Of a DNA stretch of 64,000 bases, positions 1-8,057 are shown one piece after another. The stretch comes from Methanosphaera sp. WGK6 (GTDB lineage: Archaea; Methanobacteriota; Methanobacteria; Methanobacteriales; Methanobacteriaceae). A model generated the notes under the pieces. That model was not told the DNA's origin. It made no database searches and was given only the letters and a program-made list of their open reading frames with translations. The stretch covers positions 147,971 through 211,970 of the forward strand of contig NZ_JRWK01000001.1 in assembly GCF_001729965.1 (NCBI RefSeq), written 5' to 3'. How positions within the stretch are numbered: position 1 is the stretch's first letter; each line of letters begins with the position of its first letter. The translations under genes and the position numbers were made by a program.

Positions 1-126
1 AACAACAACATCTTCATCAGTTAATCTAACTTTACTAATTACTAATGCGCGTATTTCTTCTTTTGTAGGTCCTGGAACTTTTTTTGTTTTCATGAATTCA
101 TCATCAGGTGTTATTTCGAAATACAT
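1..126 (-). CDS. cbiT: Cobalt-precorrin decarboxylating C15-methyltransferase CbiT, N-terminal fragment (runs off the window)
   Basis: Only about 42 codons are present. The start ATG at 126 follows a ribosome site (TTAGGAG, minus strand, 131-137). The visible protein begins MYFEITPDDEF and continues with VPGPTKEEIRAL, the usual beginning of archaeal CbiT (PDDEF followed by VPGPT), just before the SAM-binding methyltransferase fold. CbiT methylates C15 and decarboxylates C12 of cobalt-precorrin in anaerobic B12 synthesis. A second cobalamin gene, cbiD, lies about 11 kb away on the same strand, which fits the corrinoid need of a methanogen. The family call rests on remembered similarity of the N-terminus only. 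Confidence 0.75.
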   Translation of the reverse strand, partial: MYFEITPDDEFMKTKKVPGPTKEEIRALVISKVRLTDEDVVV

Positions 127-162
127 ATAAAGTCTCCTAAATTATTATCTTGTTATATAATG

Positions 163-717
163 CTATTGTTTCCATTTATTAAATAAATTATTATCAATAT
201 TTAATATGTCTAAAATTTTTCCTAATATAAAATTGATTTGTTCATCAATATTTTGTGGTTTATGATAGAATCCGGGCATTGCAGGTAAGATAATTCCACC
301 TTCTTTACTTATTGTTAACATGTTTTCTAGGTGGATTGTTCTAAGTGGTGTTTCTCGTGGTACTATTATAAGTGTTCTTCTTTCTTTTAATGTTACATCA
401 GCAACCCTTGTTATTGAATTGTCTGCATAACCATTACTGATTGCAGATAATGTTTTCATACTTGTTGGTATTATGATTGTAGCATCAAATTTGAATGAAC
501 CACTGTTTATTATAGCATTGAGATCTTTTTCTTCATAATTAAAATTAGCTATAGATTTGACGTTATCTACTGTGTATTCTGTTTCATATTCAATTATATC
601 TTTAGCTATAGTTGATATCACGAGATGAGTTTCAATTCTTTCTTTTTTTAATTCTTCAAGTAATCTAATTCCATAAATTACTCCACTAGCTCCAGTTATA
701 CAAACAACAATCTTCAT
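163..717 (-). CDS. ubiX: UbiX-family flavin prenyltransferase
   Basis: The product is about 184 residues, the normal UbiX/Pad1 length. The N-terminus MKIVVCITGASG carries the FMN-binding GASG loop at about 9-12, and the C-terminal half has RETPLRTIHLENM and PAMPGFYH, both typical of the family. UbiX attaches a dimethylallyl group to FMN to make the prenyl-FMN cofactor of UbiD-type decarboxylases; no ubiD is in this window. GTG (726) and ATG (723) are also in frame upstream, but GTGAT at 726-722 looks like the ribosome site, so ATG 717 is preferred. It lies directly downstream of thpR, probably in one operon, and upstream of the cbiT fragment. Confidence 0.9.
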   Translation of the reverse strand: MKIVVCITGASGVIYGIRLLEELKKERIETHLVISTIAKDIIEYETEYTVDNVKSIANFNYEEKDLNAIINSGSFKFDATIIIPTSMKTLSAISNGYADNSITRVADVTLKERRTLIIVPRETPLRTIHLENMLTISKEGGIILPAMPGFYHKPQNIDEQINFILGKILDILNIDNNLFNKWKQ

Positions 718-726
718 TTTCATCAC

Positions 727-1281
727 TTATAAATTAAATTCTGCTTCTGTTTTATAAATAGGACCATTTGGCGTGAGTTGACTTGATTTAAGACAAATTT
801 TACTTACTTCCATTTTACCATGATAATTATATTGAATATTATTTAATGTTTCTGTTAATTTAGTAATATTTTTAATCTCTTTCACACGTCCTATTGTTAT
901 GTGAGGAATAATATTTCGTTCTTTTTTAAATCCTATTTTGTTAAATGAGTCATCTAATTCTTTTATAATATTGATTGTATTTTTATTTTTATCTTTAGCT
1001 CCGGTCCATATAACTTTAGGATGTGTAATATTAGGAAATGTTCCTATTTTAGCTAATTTTAATGTATATGGATTATAATGAGGTGTTGTTTGGTTAATAA
1101 GGTTAGTTATTTGTTTTTGTTTTCTTTCATTAATATCTCCAAAGAATTTAAGTGTTAAGTGTAAATTTTCATTTTCAACATATTTGATTTGGGCACTTTC
1201 TGATTCTTGGAGTATTTGCTGTGTTTTATTAATATTTGTTTTTAAATAGTCATTTAATTCAATAGCTAAAAAGGCACGCAT
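727..1281 (-). CDS. thpR: RNA 2',3'-cyclic phosphodiesterase (2H family)
   Basis: This 184-residue protein belongs to the LigT/ThpR branch of the 2H phosphoesterases. It has both catalytic HxTx motifs, HLTL at 41-44 and HITI at 127-130, at the usual spacing. The family hydrolyses RNA 2',3'-cyclic phosphates to 2'-phosphates and can show weak tRNA half ligase activity; the physiological substrate in archaea is unclear. Its stop is immediately followed by ubiX, so the two are probably co-transcribed. Length and motifs are normal. Confidence 0.9.
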   Translation of the reverse strand: MRAFLAIELNDYLKTNINKTQQILQESESAQIKYVENENLHLTLKFFGDINERKQKQITNLINQTTPHYNPYTLKLAKIGTFPNITHPKVIWTGAKDKNKNTINIIKELDDSFNKIGFKKERNIIPHITIGRVKEIKNITKLTETLNNIQYNYHGKMEVSKICLKSSQLTPNGPIYKTEAEFNL

Positions 1282-1366
1282 AAATACATCTCCCTTATAA
1301 ATTCAAAAATAAAAAAAAAGGTTGACAGAGTTAATCTATCAATAAAAAAAGAGGTTGTTTTAAAAA

Positions 1367-2446
1367 TTATTTTTCAATAATTTGCTCTTCAATTGCCATT
1401 CCAAAATGTCTTGCACCTTCACTGAAGTATGCAAGAAGTTTATCTCCAACAGCTAATTTTGCTACAGAAATAGGTTCACCCTTATCAGTTACAAGTCTGA
1501 TGGTTTCAGCATTTTGTACTAATGTTCTTATTTTTACTCCTTCATATTCTGCTTCAATGAGTAATAATGGACGTTTTTCTATTTTCACACGGCCGACTAT
1601 TGCTGTTGTAGCTTCACCTTTAGCATTCACTGTAAGAACTTCATCACCAGCTTCTAATTCAGAAAGATATCTAGTTTTGTTTCCTGGTGTCATTACATAT
1701 GCTTGTACAGGACCTGCATTTACTCTAAATGGTCTTGCAGCAACATATTCACTTTCTATGCTTTCACTATGTACGAGGAATAATCCTGTTGCAAATGATC
1801 CAATAAGTATGCCTTCTCCAATGTTCATCATTGAACAAGTATCGACACATGCTCGGTCACCAATACCTACTGGTTCTACTTTTGTGACAGTAGCTATTTT
1901 CAAATCAAAGGTTTCTTTTGATGTTTTTTCAATTAGTTCGCCTAATTTTCTTATTTCTTTTCCATCATTTGAAGAAAGAAGTACTCCATCAGAACCATGT
2001 TCCATAGTTTCAAGAGCTAGTTTTGCTTCTTCATATGTTGCTACATCAACCATTATCTTAGAGTTACGGTTTTGAAGGCTAGCGATAATATTTTCAAGAG
2101 GAATAACTTTCCAATTTTTACCTTTTAATATAACATAGTCTGCAACAGTTCCTAATTTAGAAACTAATTCTTCATCAGATTTGTTATTAATTTCTACATA
2201 TGCAGCTACTTCTTTACCTTTTGCTTGTGCTTTTCTAACATCTGCTACAGTTACTTTTTCATTAATTCCAAGTAATGTTATTGCAGAATCATCTTTGTCA
2301 GAAATTATGGAAACATTACCTAATTCTTTGATAGTATCTGCATTATCAAAATCCATAATATATTCAAATCCTGATTCTAATGCATGTACTATAGCATCTT
2401 TACGATCATTCCATGTACCATTTGGTCTTATCCATGCAAATTTCAT
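1367..2446 (-). CDS. 3-Dehydroquinate synthase II (archaeal AroB')
   Basis: The 359-residue product starts MKFAWIRPNGTWNDRKD and matches the archaeal DHQ synthase II family (MJ1249 type), which is unrelated to bacterial AroB. It performs the NAD-dependent oxidative deamination and cyclisation of 2-amino-3,7-dideoxy-threo-hept-6-ulosonate to 3-dehydroquinate, the second step of the methanogen route to aromatic amino acids. It lies 13 bases downstream of ADH synthase, the preceding enzyme, clearly one operon. Full length, no anomalies seen. Confidence 0.93.
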   Translation of the reverse strand: MKFAWIRPNGTWNDRKDAIVHALESGFEYIMDFDNADTIKELGNVSIISDKDDSAITLLGINEKVTVADVRKAQAKGKEVAAYVEINNKSDEELVSKLGTVADYVILKGKNWKVIPLENIIASLQNRNSKIMVDVATYEEAKLALETMEHGSDGVLLSSNDGKEIRKLGELIEKTSKETFDLKIATVTKVEPVGIGDRACVDTCSMMNIGEGILIGSFATGLFLVHSESIESEYVAARPFRVNAGPVQAYVMTPGNKTRYLSELEAGDEVLTVNAKGEATTAIVGRVKIEKRPLLLIEAEYEGVKIRTLVQNAETIRLVTDKGEPISVAKLAVGDKLLAYFSEGARHFGMAIEEQIIEK

Positions 2447-2459
2447 ATTGTTACTTCCC

Positions 2460-3254
2460 TTATTGTTTTAATATTTCTAGTGCTTCATCAGGACTTGCTT
2501 TGTTATGAATTACTTCAACAAGTGCTCTTGTCATTTTTTCAGGGTCTTTTGCTTGGAATACATTTCTACCGAAAGCTACTCCTGCTCCACCAACACTTAT
2601 AGCATCATATACCATTTCAAATAATTGTCTTTCGGTTTCAATTTTAGGACCACCTGCAATTATAACTGGTACTGGACATCCATCTACCACTTCTTTGAAT
2701 GTATCAGGATCTCCTGTGTAATTTGTTTTCACAATATCTGCACCTAGTTCTGCACCTACACGTGCGGATAATTTAACTACTTCAGGGTCATGTTCATTTT
2801 CAATTTTTGGACCTCTTGGGTACATCATTGCAAGTAAAGGTATTCCCCATTCATCACATTCTTCTGCTATCATACCAGTTGTTTGTAACATTTCAGGTTC
2901 TTTTTCTGAACCTACATTTACATGTACGCTTACAGCATCTGCACCAAGTTGTAATGCTTTTTTAACACTTGTAACTTGTACTTTGTGGTATGGATCAATA
3001 CCTACATCTGTACTTGCAGATAAGTGTACTATTAATCCGATATCGCTACCGTATCCTCTGTGCCCATTGGTTACCATACCTTTATGCATTAAAACTGCAT
3101 TTGCTCCACCATTTGCTACTGCATCAATTGTTTTTGTCATGTTTATAAGTCCAGGAATAGGTCCTCCTGAGATTCCATGATCCATAGGTGCAATAATACA
3201 TTTTCCTGTTTTACGGTTAATGATTCGTTCTAATCTAATTTTCTTTCCAATCAT
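2460..3254 (-). CDS. 2-Amino-3,7-dideoxy-D-threo-hept-6-ulosonate (ADH) synthase
   Basis: This 264-residue class I aldolase-like TIM barrel corresponds to MJ0400-type ADH synthase. It condenses L-aspartate semialdehyde with 6-deoxy-5-ketofructose 1-phosphate to give ADH, the start of the archaeal shikimate pathway. Expected catalytic residues are present: Asp25 in MDHG, Tyr145 in MMYPRGP and the Schiff-base Lys176 in IVKTNYT. It is the first gene of a two-gene operon with DHQ synthase II. Aspartate semialdehyde comes from the ask/asd genes of the 14.6-18.7 kb operon. The close relative, archaeal fructose-bisphosphate aldolase, is the main alternative, but the pairing argues for ADH synthase. 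Confidence 0.93.
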   Translation of the reverse strand: MIGKKIRLERIINRKTGKCIIAPMDHGISGGPIPGLINMTKTIDAVANGGANAVLMHKGMVTNGHRGYGSDIGLIVHLSASTDVGIDPYHKVQVTSVKKALQLGADAVSVHVNVGSEKEPEMLQTTGMIAEECDEWGIPLLAMMYPRGPKIENEHDPEVVKLSARVGAELGADIVKTNYTGDPDTFKEVVDGCPVPVIIAGGPKIETERQLFEMVYDAISVGGAGVAFGRNVFQAKDPEKMTRALVEVIHNKASPDEALEILKQ

Positions 3255-3427
3255 GTTATTCCTCTTTTTATTAATTTCATAGTCTTTGATGACAAGTTTT
3301 TATATTGAAAAATTTATTTTTTTTTATTTATGTTTTATTATTTGCATTTTGTTCTTTAAACACTTTGTTAATTTTATAATTGTTTCAATTCTATTTTTTC
3401 TAATGTTTATTAGTGTAACTTTTTAAT

Positions 3428-3955
3428 TTACTTAGAACTTGACTTTTTGATAGTAGTTTTAAGTTCATTGGGTATTATTTCTTGTGATGATGAGGATAAA
3501 TATCCTTTATTTGATGATATTTTTTCAGTTGAAATCGATGAATTAATAAAATCCATTAATCCTCTATTTCTAATTAGTGTAACTCTTGGTTTAAGAAGAG
3601 ATGACCATAAAAAAAATACTTTAAAAACAGTATCTGGATGATATCCTCCGCCTAAATCAATACATAATACATCGATTTCATCACATTTTTTAGTAAAATC
3701 ATATAATAAGTCTTTATCTCTAACATCAGCCATTAAAAATTCAATATTTCCATATTCAATTCCCAAGTTATTCATAGCACTAATGCTTTCCGGACTATTG
3801 TCAAAGGCATATACTGTACCATCTTGATTTAGTCTAGAAATTATTTTAGTGGATGTTCCAATATGACAACCTAATTCAACAACATTATCAAATAATTCTA
3901 TGTTATCAATCATGTCTTTTTGATATTGTTTTCTATCATAGCTAATGTGTATCAC
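3428..3955 (-). CDS. Class I SAM-dependent methyltransferase-like protein
   Basis: The 175-residue protein has a Rossmann methyltransferase core. VVELGCHIGTST (about 27-38) is motif I for SAM binding, followed by VYAFDNSPESI with the acidic ribose-binding residue and FLMADVRD as motif III. The substrate cannot be told. The C-terminus is Ser/Lys-rich. The likely GTG start overlaps the stop of the FAD oxidoreductase by one base (TAGTG), so translation is coupled. The order DUF357 - oxidoreductase - methyltransferase suggests one transcript. Confidence 0.7.
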   Translation of the reverse strand: MIHISYDRKQYQKDMIDNIELFDNVVELGCHIGTSTKIISRLNQDGTVYAFDNSPESISAMNNLGIEYGNIEFLMADVRDKDLLYDFTKKCDEIDVLCIDLGGGYHPDTVFKVFFLWSSLLKPRVTLIRNRGLMDFINSSISTEKISSNKGYLSSSSQEIIPNELKTTIKKSSSK

Positions 3956-5205
3956 TATTTAACCTCTTTTATTGTTGTAGCTGCAAGTACTCCTGTTGAG
4001 AATGCTTTTTGAAGGTTATACCCTCCACATATTCCACAGCCTTCTATAAGTTCTCCTACTATATATAGGTTAGAAACTATTTTAGATTCAAATGAGTTAG
4101 GATTTATTTCGTTTCGTTTAATACCACTATTTGTAACTCTACTTTCATTTTCAAGAACAGCTGTAACTGTTAATGTGATTCTTTTTAAGAAATCTCTAAT
4201 TTTTACACGTTCTTTTTTTGTCACTTGGTTGAGAATAGTTTCTGGATTTATATTAATTTGTTCTAAAAATATTACAACCATATTTTTTGGTAGATATTTA
4301 TGTAAATATCTTTTTAGTCCTTGATTTGCATGTTGTTTAAAGTCTTCTTGTAATATTTTATCAAGAGTTTCATAGTTATATTCAGGAACTAAATCTATGT
4401 TTACTTTAACATCCTGATTTTTTCTAAGATATTTTTCAAGAGTCATACTATTATTCATGATTACAAATCCACTAAGTCCCTTATGGGTAAATAGTATTGA
4501 TCCTGAATCTTTAATAATTGACTTTTTATTAGCTTTAAATTCAAGAGAAACATCTAATGTTATACCTTGTAATTGTTTAATCCATTGTTCTTGTATTTTT
4601 ATAGGAGAAAGACCACCCATATTTTTAGTTTTTGTATGTCCTAACGCTACTGCAAATTTCTTACCATCTCCTGTAGATCCTGTTTCTGGATAAGAATTGC
4701 CTCCAGTAGCTAAAATTACATTTTTAGCTTTAATTTTCTTAGAATTATATTGTATTATAAAAAAATTTTCTTCTTTAGTTATAGATGTTACATTACAATT
4801 TAACTTATATTGTGTTTTTGAATTATCTAATATTTTAATCAAGGTATCTAGTACAGTTTTTGAGCTATCTGTAATTGGAAATACACGGTTATCCTCTTCA
4901 ATTTTTGTTTTACAACCATTATCTTCTAATAAGTTTATAATATCTTTGTTGAAAAATAAATTAAATGCTGATCTATAGTAATTTCCAGAATTATAATAAT
5001 TTTTAGTATACTCATTTAATGTACTGTTATTTGTTATATTACAACGTCCACCACCAGTGATGAGAATTTTTTTACCTAGTTTTTCATTTTTTTCAAGAAT
5101 AGTGCTTTTTTTATCATCAAGATATATTCCTGCTAAAATACCACTAGCTCCTCCACCAATAATTGCAGTATTGTATTCTTTCAACTTTATCAACCTATGA
5201 ATCAT
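3955..5205 (-). CDS. HI0933/YhiN-family NAD(P)/FAD-dependent oxidoreductase
   Basis: The product is about 416 residues. It starts with an FAD dinucleotide-binding fold (AIIGGGASGILAGI) followed by KILITGGGRCNITNN, the hallmark of the HI0933/YhiN flavoprotein family. The C-terminal GELIEGCGICGGYNLQ closes the FAD site. The true reaction of this family is unknown. The ATG at 5205 overlaps the end of the DUF357 gene by 11 bases. An in-frame TTG at 5184 preceded by AGGTTGAT is an alternative start that would give LKEYNTAIIGGG. Confidence 0.88.
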   Translation of the reverse strand: MIHRLIKLKEYNTAIIGGGASGILAGIYLDDKKSTILEKNEKLGKKILITGGGRCNITNNSTLNEYTKNYYNSGNYYRSAFNLFFNKDIINLLEDNGCKTKIEEDNRVFPITDSSKTVLDTLIKILDNSKTQYKLNCNVTSITKEENFFIIQYNSKKIKAKNVILATGGNSYPETGSTGDGKKFAVALGHTKTKNMGGLSPIKIQEQWIKQLQGITLDVSLEFKANKKSIIKDSGSILFTHKGLSGFVIMNNSMTLEKYLRKNQDVKVNIDLVPEYNYETLDKILQEDFKQHANQGLKRYLHKYLPKNMVVIFLEQININPETILNQVTKKERVKIRDFLKRITLTVTAVLENESRVTNSGIKRNEINPNSFESKIVSNLYIVGELIEGCGICGGYNLQKAFSTGVLAATTIKEVK

Positions 5206-5437
5206 CTATTAAATCATACATTATTCTTATAGAATCAAGAAGTCCATGAGCATAGGCTATGCATGCAAATGATGTTAGTTCATCATCTATTTTAAAATAA
5301 TATTTCGTATCTTCATAATATCTCTTAGCCATGTCTTTAACAAGAAGTTCCTTTTCTGTTAAATCAATTTCTTCTACTTCTATGATATTTTCTTCAAAAA
5401 TTCTTAAATCTTTACCTATACGTTCTTTTGGTCTCAT
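5195..5437 (-). CDS. DUF357-domain protein
   Basis: This 80-residue, charged, all-helical protein has the features of DUF357, a small archaeal family with ACIAYAHGLLDSIRIM near the C-terminus. The family function is unknown. It is first in a probable operon with the HI0933 flavoprotein and the methyltransferase, overlapping the former. Nothing in the sequence indicates a catalytic role. Confidence 0.75.
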   Translation of the reverse strand: MRPKERIGKDLRIFEENIIEVEEIDLTEKELLVKDMAKRYYEDTKYYFKIDDELTSFACIAYAHGLLDSIRIMYDLIDDS

Positions 5438-5598
5438 TTATAATCCATCCTATAGTTTATTATTCAAAATTAATGTAATCTTATTTTAATTTATTATTTC
5501 AAAAAAAGTTAATGAAATTATTATTTAATTAATAATTTCTTTTCTTTAAATATACGGTTAGAATTTATAAGTTTATTATAAGAATATTTCTTATTATC

Positions 5599-6177
5599 TT
5601 AATCTTCAAGATTTTCTAATACATGGTATATTCTTTGGAAAACTGTAATATAACTGAGTATTGTTAATAATGCTATAGTTAAAAACATTATATTGTGTGA
5701 TCCACCCATTAAAGCGGCTATTATTGAACCTACTACAATTATGAGTAATCTTTCGGCTCTTTCAGCAATTCCTACTGAACAAGTTATTCCTTCACTTTCG
5801 GCTCGTGCACGAACATAACTTACTGTGATAGAAGCATGAATTGCTAGGGCTCCCAGAATTGGATTTACATATCCACTATAGATAATTCCTATAATAATAG
5901 CTGCATCTGCAAAACGGTCACATGTAGAATCTAAAAATCCTCCAAATTTCGTTCTACGATTTTGTGAACGAGCAATAGCTCCATCAATCATATCACAGAC
6001 TCCACTCAGAAGTATAAATATTGCTCCTCCAATTAAATTATCTGAAGCAAAAAGAACTCCTGCAAAAAAACTAATAAATAATCCAATTAATGTAACAATG
6101 TTTGGATTAAGAGGTATATGTTTACCTATTTGTCCCGTAATATTATTAGTCTGTGGTCGTAATCTGTCATTTAGCAT
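5599..6177 (-). CDS. Archaetidylinositol phosphate synthase (CDP-alcohol phosphatidyltransferase)
   Basis: The 192-residue membrane protein has the complete CDP-alcohol phosphotransferase signature DG-x2-AR-x8-G-x3-D-x3-D: D65 G66, A69 R70, G79, D83 and D87. Several hydrophobic helices follow. In Methanobacteriales the relative of this protein joins CDP-archaeol and inositol 1-phosphate to give archaetidylinositol phosphate. Assignment among PgsA-like paralogues (inositol, serine or glycerol phosphate) is inferred from overall resemblance. It is transcribed divergently from sua5. Confidence 0.8.
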   Translation of the reverse strand: MLNDRLRPQTNNITGQIGKHIPLNPNIVTLIGLFISFFAGVLFASDNLIGGAIFILLSGVCDMIDGAIARSQNRRTKFGGFLDSTCDRFADAAIIIGIIYSGYVNPILGALAIHASITVSYVRARAESEGITCSVGIAERAERLLIIVVGSIIAALMGGSHNIMFLTIALLTILSYITVFQRIYHVLENLED

Positions 6178-6241
6178 AGTATTTTATTTATAAATTAAAT
6201 TATATATAACTATATTAATTAAAACGGTAGATGGATAGATA

Positions 6242-6859
6242 ATGAATATAATAAAAAATCCTGATAAAGAACAATTAAATAAGATAAGAATGGAATTAGA
6301 AAATGGAAATTTAATTGTTTATCCAACTGATACTATATATGGGATAGCTGCAAATATTTTTGATGATAATGCAGTATGTCAGGTTTTTAAAACAAAAAAA
6401 AGGTCATTAAATAAGCCAATATCAATATGTATTCATAATATGAATCAACTTAAAAAATTAGCTAATATAGATAATAATACTTTAAAAATTATGAAAGAAT
6501 TGTTACCGGGACCATATACGTTACTTCTTGAAAAACATGATGATTTTGAGTCTAAAGTAATATCAAACACAAATAAGATTGCTATTCGAATGCCCAAAAA
6601 CGAAATAACATATGAACTAACCAAATCTTTTCCAATAACAAGTACAAGTGCTAATATATCAAATAAAACAACTCCTAGTAATATTAATGATATTATAAAA
6701 CAATTAAGAGGTAATATAAAAACATATATTGATGTAGGAAATATAAAAAATAATCAACCATCAACAATAATTGATTTAACAAAGAAATATCCTGAAATAA
6801 TAAGAAAAGGACAAGCTGATGATAATTTACTAAAAAATATTCTCAAAATTAATTTATAA
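6242..6859 (+). CDS. L-threonylcarbamoyladenylate synthase (Sua5/YrdC)
   Basis: This 205-residue YrdC-domain protein makes threonylcarbamoyl-AMP from threonine, bicarbonate and ATP, for the t6A modification of ANN-decoding tRNAs. Family motifs are clear: IVYPTDTIYGIAAN near the start, FKTKKRSLNKPISI, LLPGPYTLLLE and ITSTSANIS. It is a single-domain form without the C-terminal Sua5 extension. A TATA-like AAATTATATATAA lies about 35-45 bases upstream in the divergent promoter region shared with the phosphatidyltransferase. Confidence 0.9.
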   Translation: MNIIKNPDKEQLNKIRMELENGNLIVYPTDTIYGIAANIFDDNAVCQVFKTKKRSLNKPISICIHNMNQLKKLANIDNNTLKIMKELLPGPYTLLLEKHDDFESKVISNTNKIAIRMPKNEITYELTKSFPITSTSANISNKTTPSNINDIIKQLRGNIKTYIDVGNIKNNQPSTIIDLTKKYPEIIRKGQADDNLLKNILKINL

Positions 6860-6897
6860 CATCATATTCTAAACTATATACTAAAGAAGGTATTCTT

Positions 6898-7203
6898 ATG
6901 GTAGTTACAGATAAAGTAGGAAGAGAAATAACTAAGGGATCTTATATAATTTATACTAGTATTGGAACTATTGGGGAAGTTATTGATATAAAAACTGATG
7001 AACATGGTTCTTGGGTGTTAATAAGTATAGATGAATTAACAAAACTATGGTATAACACAAATTATGTTGAACTTACTGATGAAAAATACATGAAAAGAAG
7101 AAATAATGATTCGGACAAAGAAAAATCGGTTGAAGATATTAAAGAAGAAATAAATGGAGTAATATCATCAGAAATGAGTGATGATGGAGTAGGAGGAGGA
7201 TAA
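6898..7203 (+). CDS. DUF2098-domain protein
   Basis: The 101-residue protein matches DUF2098, a methanogen-restricted family. It has a small beta-rich core (GSYIIYTSIGTIGEVIDI, then SWVLISIDELTKLWYN) resembling an SH3/KOW-like barrel, and an acidic tail ending in GGGG. Function unknown. It starts 38 bases after sua5 with a GAAGGT ribosome site and is probably co-transcribed with it. Confidence 0.72.
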   Translation: MVVTDKVGREITKGSYIIYTSIGTIGEVIDIKTDEHGSWVLISIDELTKLWYNTNYVELTDEKYMKRRNNDSDKEKSVEDIKEEINGVISSEMSDDGVGGG

Positions 7204-7209
7204 ATTTCC

Positions 7210-7561
7210 TCATAATTTATTTTTTAGTTTATCACTTATTTTCAATGTTTTTTTATTAATTTCGGAATTAATGATTTGTTCTTTATGTTTAATCATTCTG
7301 TTGAGTTTATATAGTTCTATATCAATATTATGATATGATTGATTGTAATTTTTTTGATATTTTGAATTTATTTTATCTTTAGGATTTATTAAATCATGAT
7401 ATGTAGAACAAAGTGATGTTTCAGAAATTAAATTGTTTAAGTTATATTCTTCACTTTTCAAAGTGTTATTAAGAGTAATTAATCCTTTTTTAATTAATTC
7501 ATCATGAATAGATTTATTTTTCTTGTTTTGTTCTTCAAAAAAAATCTATTTTTCGAGGCAT
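7210..7561 (-). pseudogene. Small charged helical protein, frame broken at an A8/T8 run
   Basis: An open frame from 7461 to 7210 gives 83 residues, but the coding sense extends upstream. Reading from ATG at 7561, the frame runs MPRKIDFF and then meets TGA because plus-strand 7537-7544 is a run of eight A. With seven, the frame continues as EEQNKKNKSIHDELIKKG into the downstream part, giving one 116-residue protein. The ATG lies 9 bases after the stop of the DUF2115 gene, as expected for the third gene of the Hel308-like operon. The product is Lys/Asn-rich and unrecognised. The break could be real decay, slippage-recoded expression or a sequencing error. Confidence 0.6.
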
Positions 7562-7569
7562 AATATCAC

Positions 7570-8052
7570 TTATTCAGTAGTTCTAGCAATACAATATCTA
7601 CACACAGCTTTTTCATTATTTATGTGATATTTTTTTACAGGACAGTAATAATTTTCACCATCAGAATATATGCTGACAGCACCAGGGAATACAGTACCTG
7701 GAAGGTGAACTGGTCTTTGTATGAGGTATGTTGCATATACAACAACTATATTTAGTATATATTCTAGAATATCATCATTAGGTTTAAGTAATGTATTAAT
7801 GTTATTTGCTTCTTCTTCAGTTAACTTACCTTCAAAATTTCTTTTACCATTTTTTAACATTGCAAATCTACTAATAATCACGTTAAGAACAGATTCTACA
7901 TATTTTTTCTTATATTCACGTGGTAAATATTTAATATCTTCATTAAATTTAGTTGATAATGCATATAGTTCTTCTAAACTAATTGGTTTAACTTCTTCTT
8001 TTAACATTTTATGTAATTCATTTCGTTCCATATTTGCATAAATTTTTTCCAT
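7570..8052 (-). CDS. DUF2115 (UPF0305) family protein
   Basis: The product is about 160 residues. The family is confined to methanogens and has no established function. The C-terminal part has a cysteine cluster (YYCPVKKYHINN followed by AVCRYCIA) that probably binds metal. GTG 8061 and ATG 8058 are also possible, but GGAGTGAT at 8065-8058 looks like the ribosome site and favours ATG 8052. The stop of the helicase gene (TGA 8060-8058) is inside this ribosome site, so the two are tightly coupled, which hints at a link to DNA or RNA handling. Confidence 0.8.
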   Translation of the reverse strand: MEKIYANMERNELHKMLKEEVKPISLEELYALSTKFNEDIKYLPREYKKKYVESVLNVIISRFAMLKNGKRNFEGKLTEEEANNINTLLKPNDDILEYILNIVVVYATYLIQRPVHLPGTVFPGAVSIYSDGENYYCPVKKYHINNEKAVCRYCIARTTE

Positions 8053-8057
8053 ATTCA

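Noticed and set aside
1500..2471. Plus-strand frames opposite DHQ synthase and similar long antisense frames over both thermosome genes
   Set aside because: Shadow frames of strongly conserved genes; no ribosome sites or family features.
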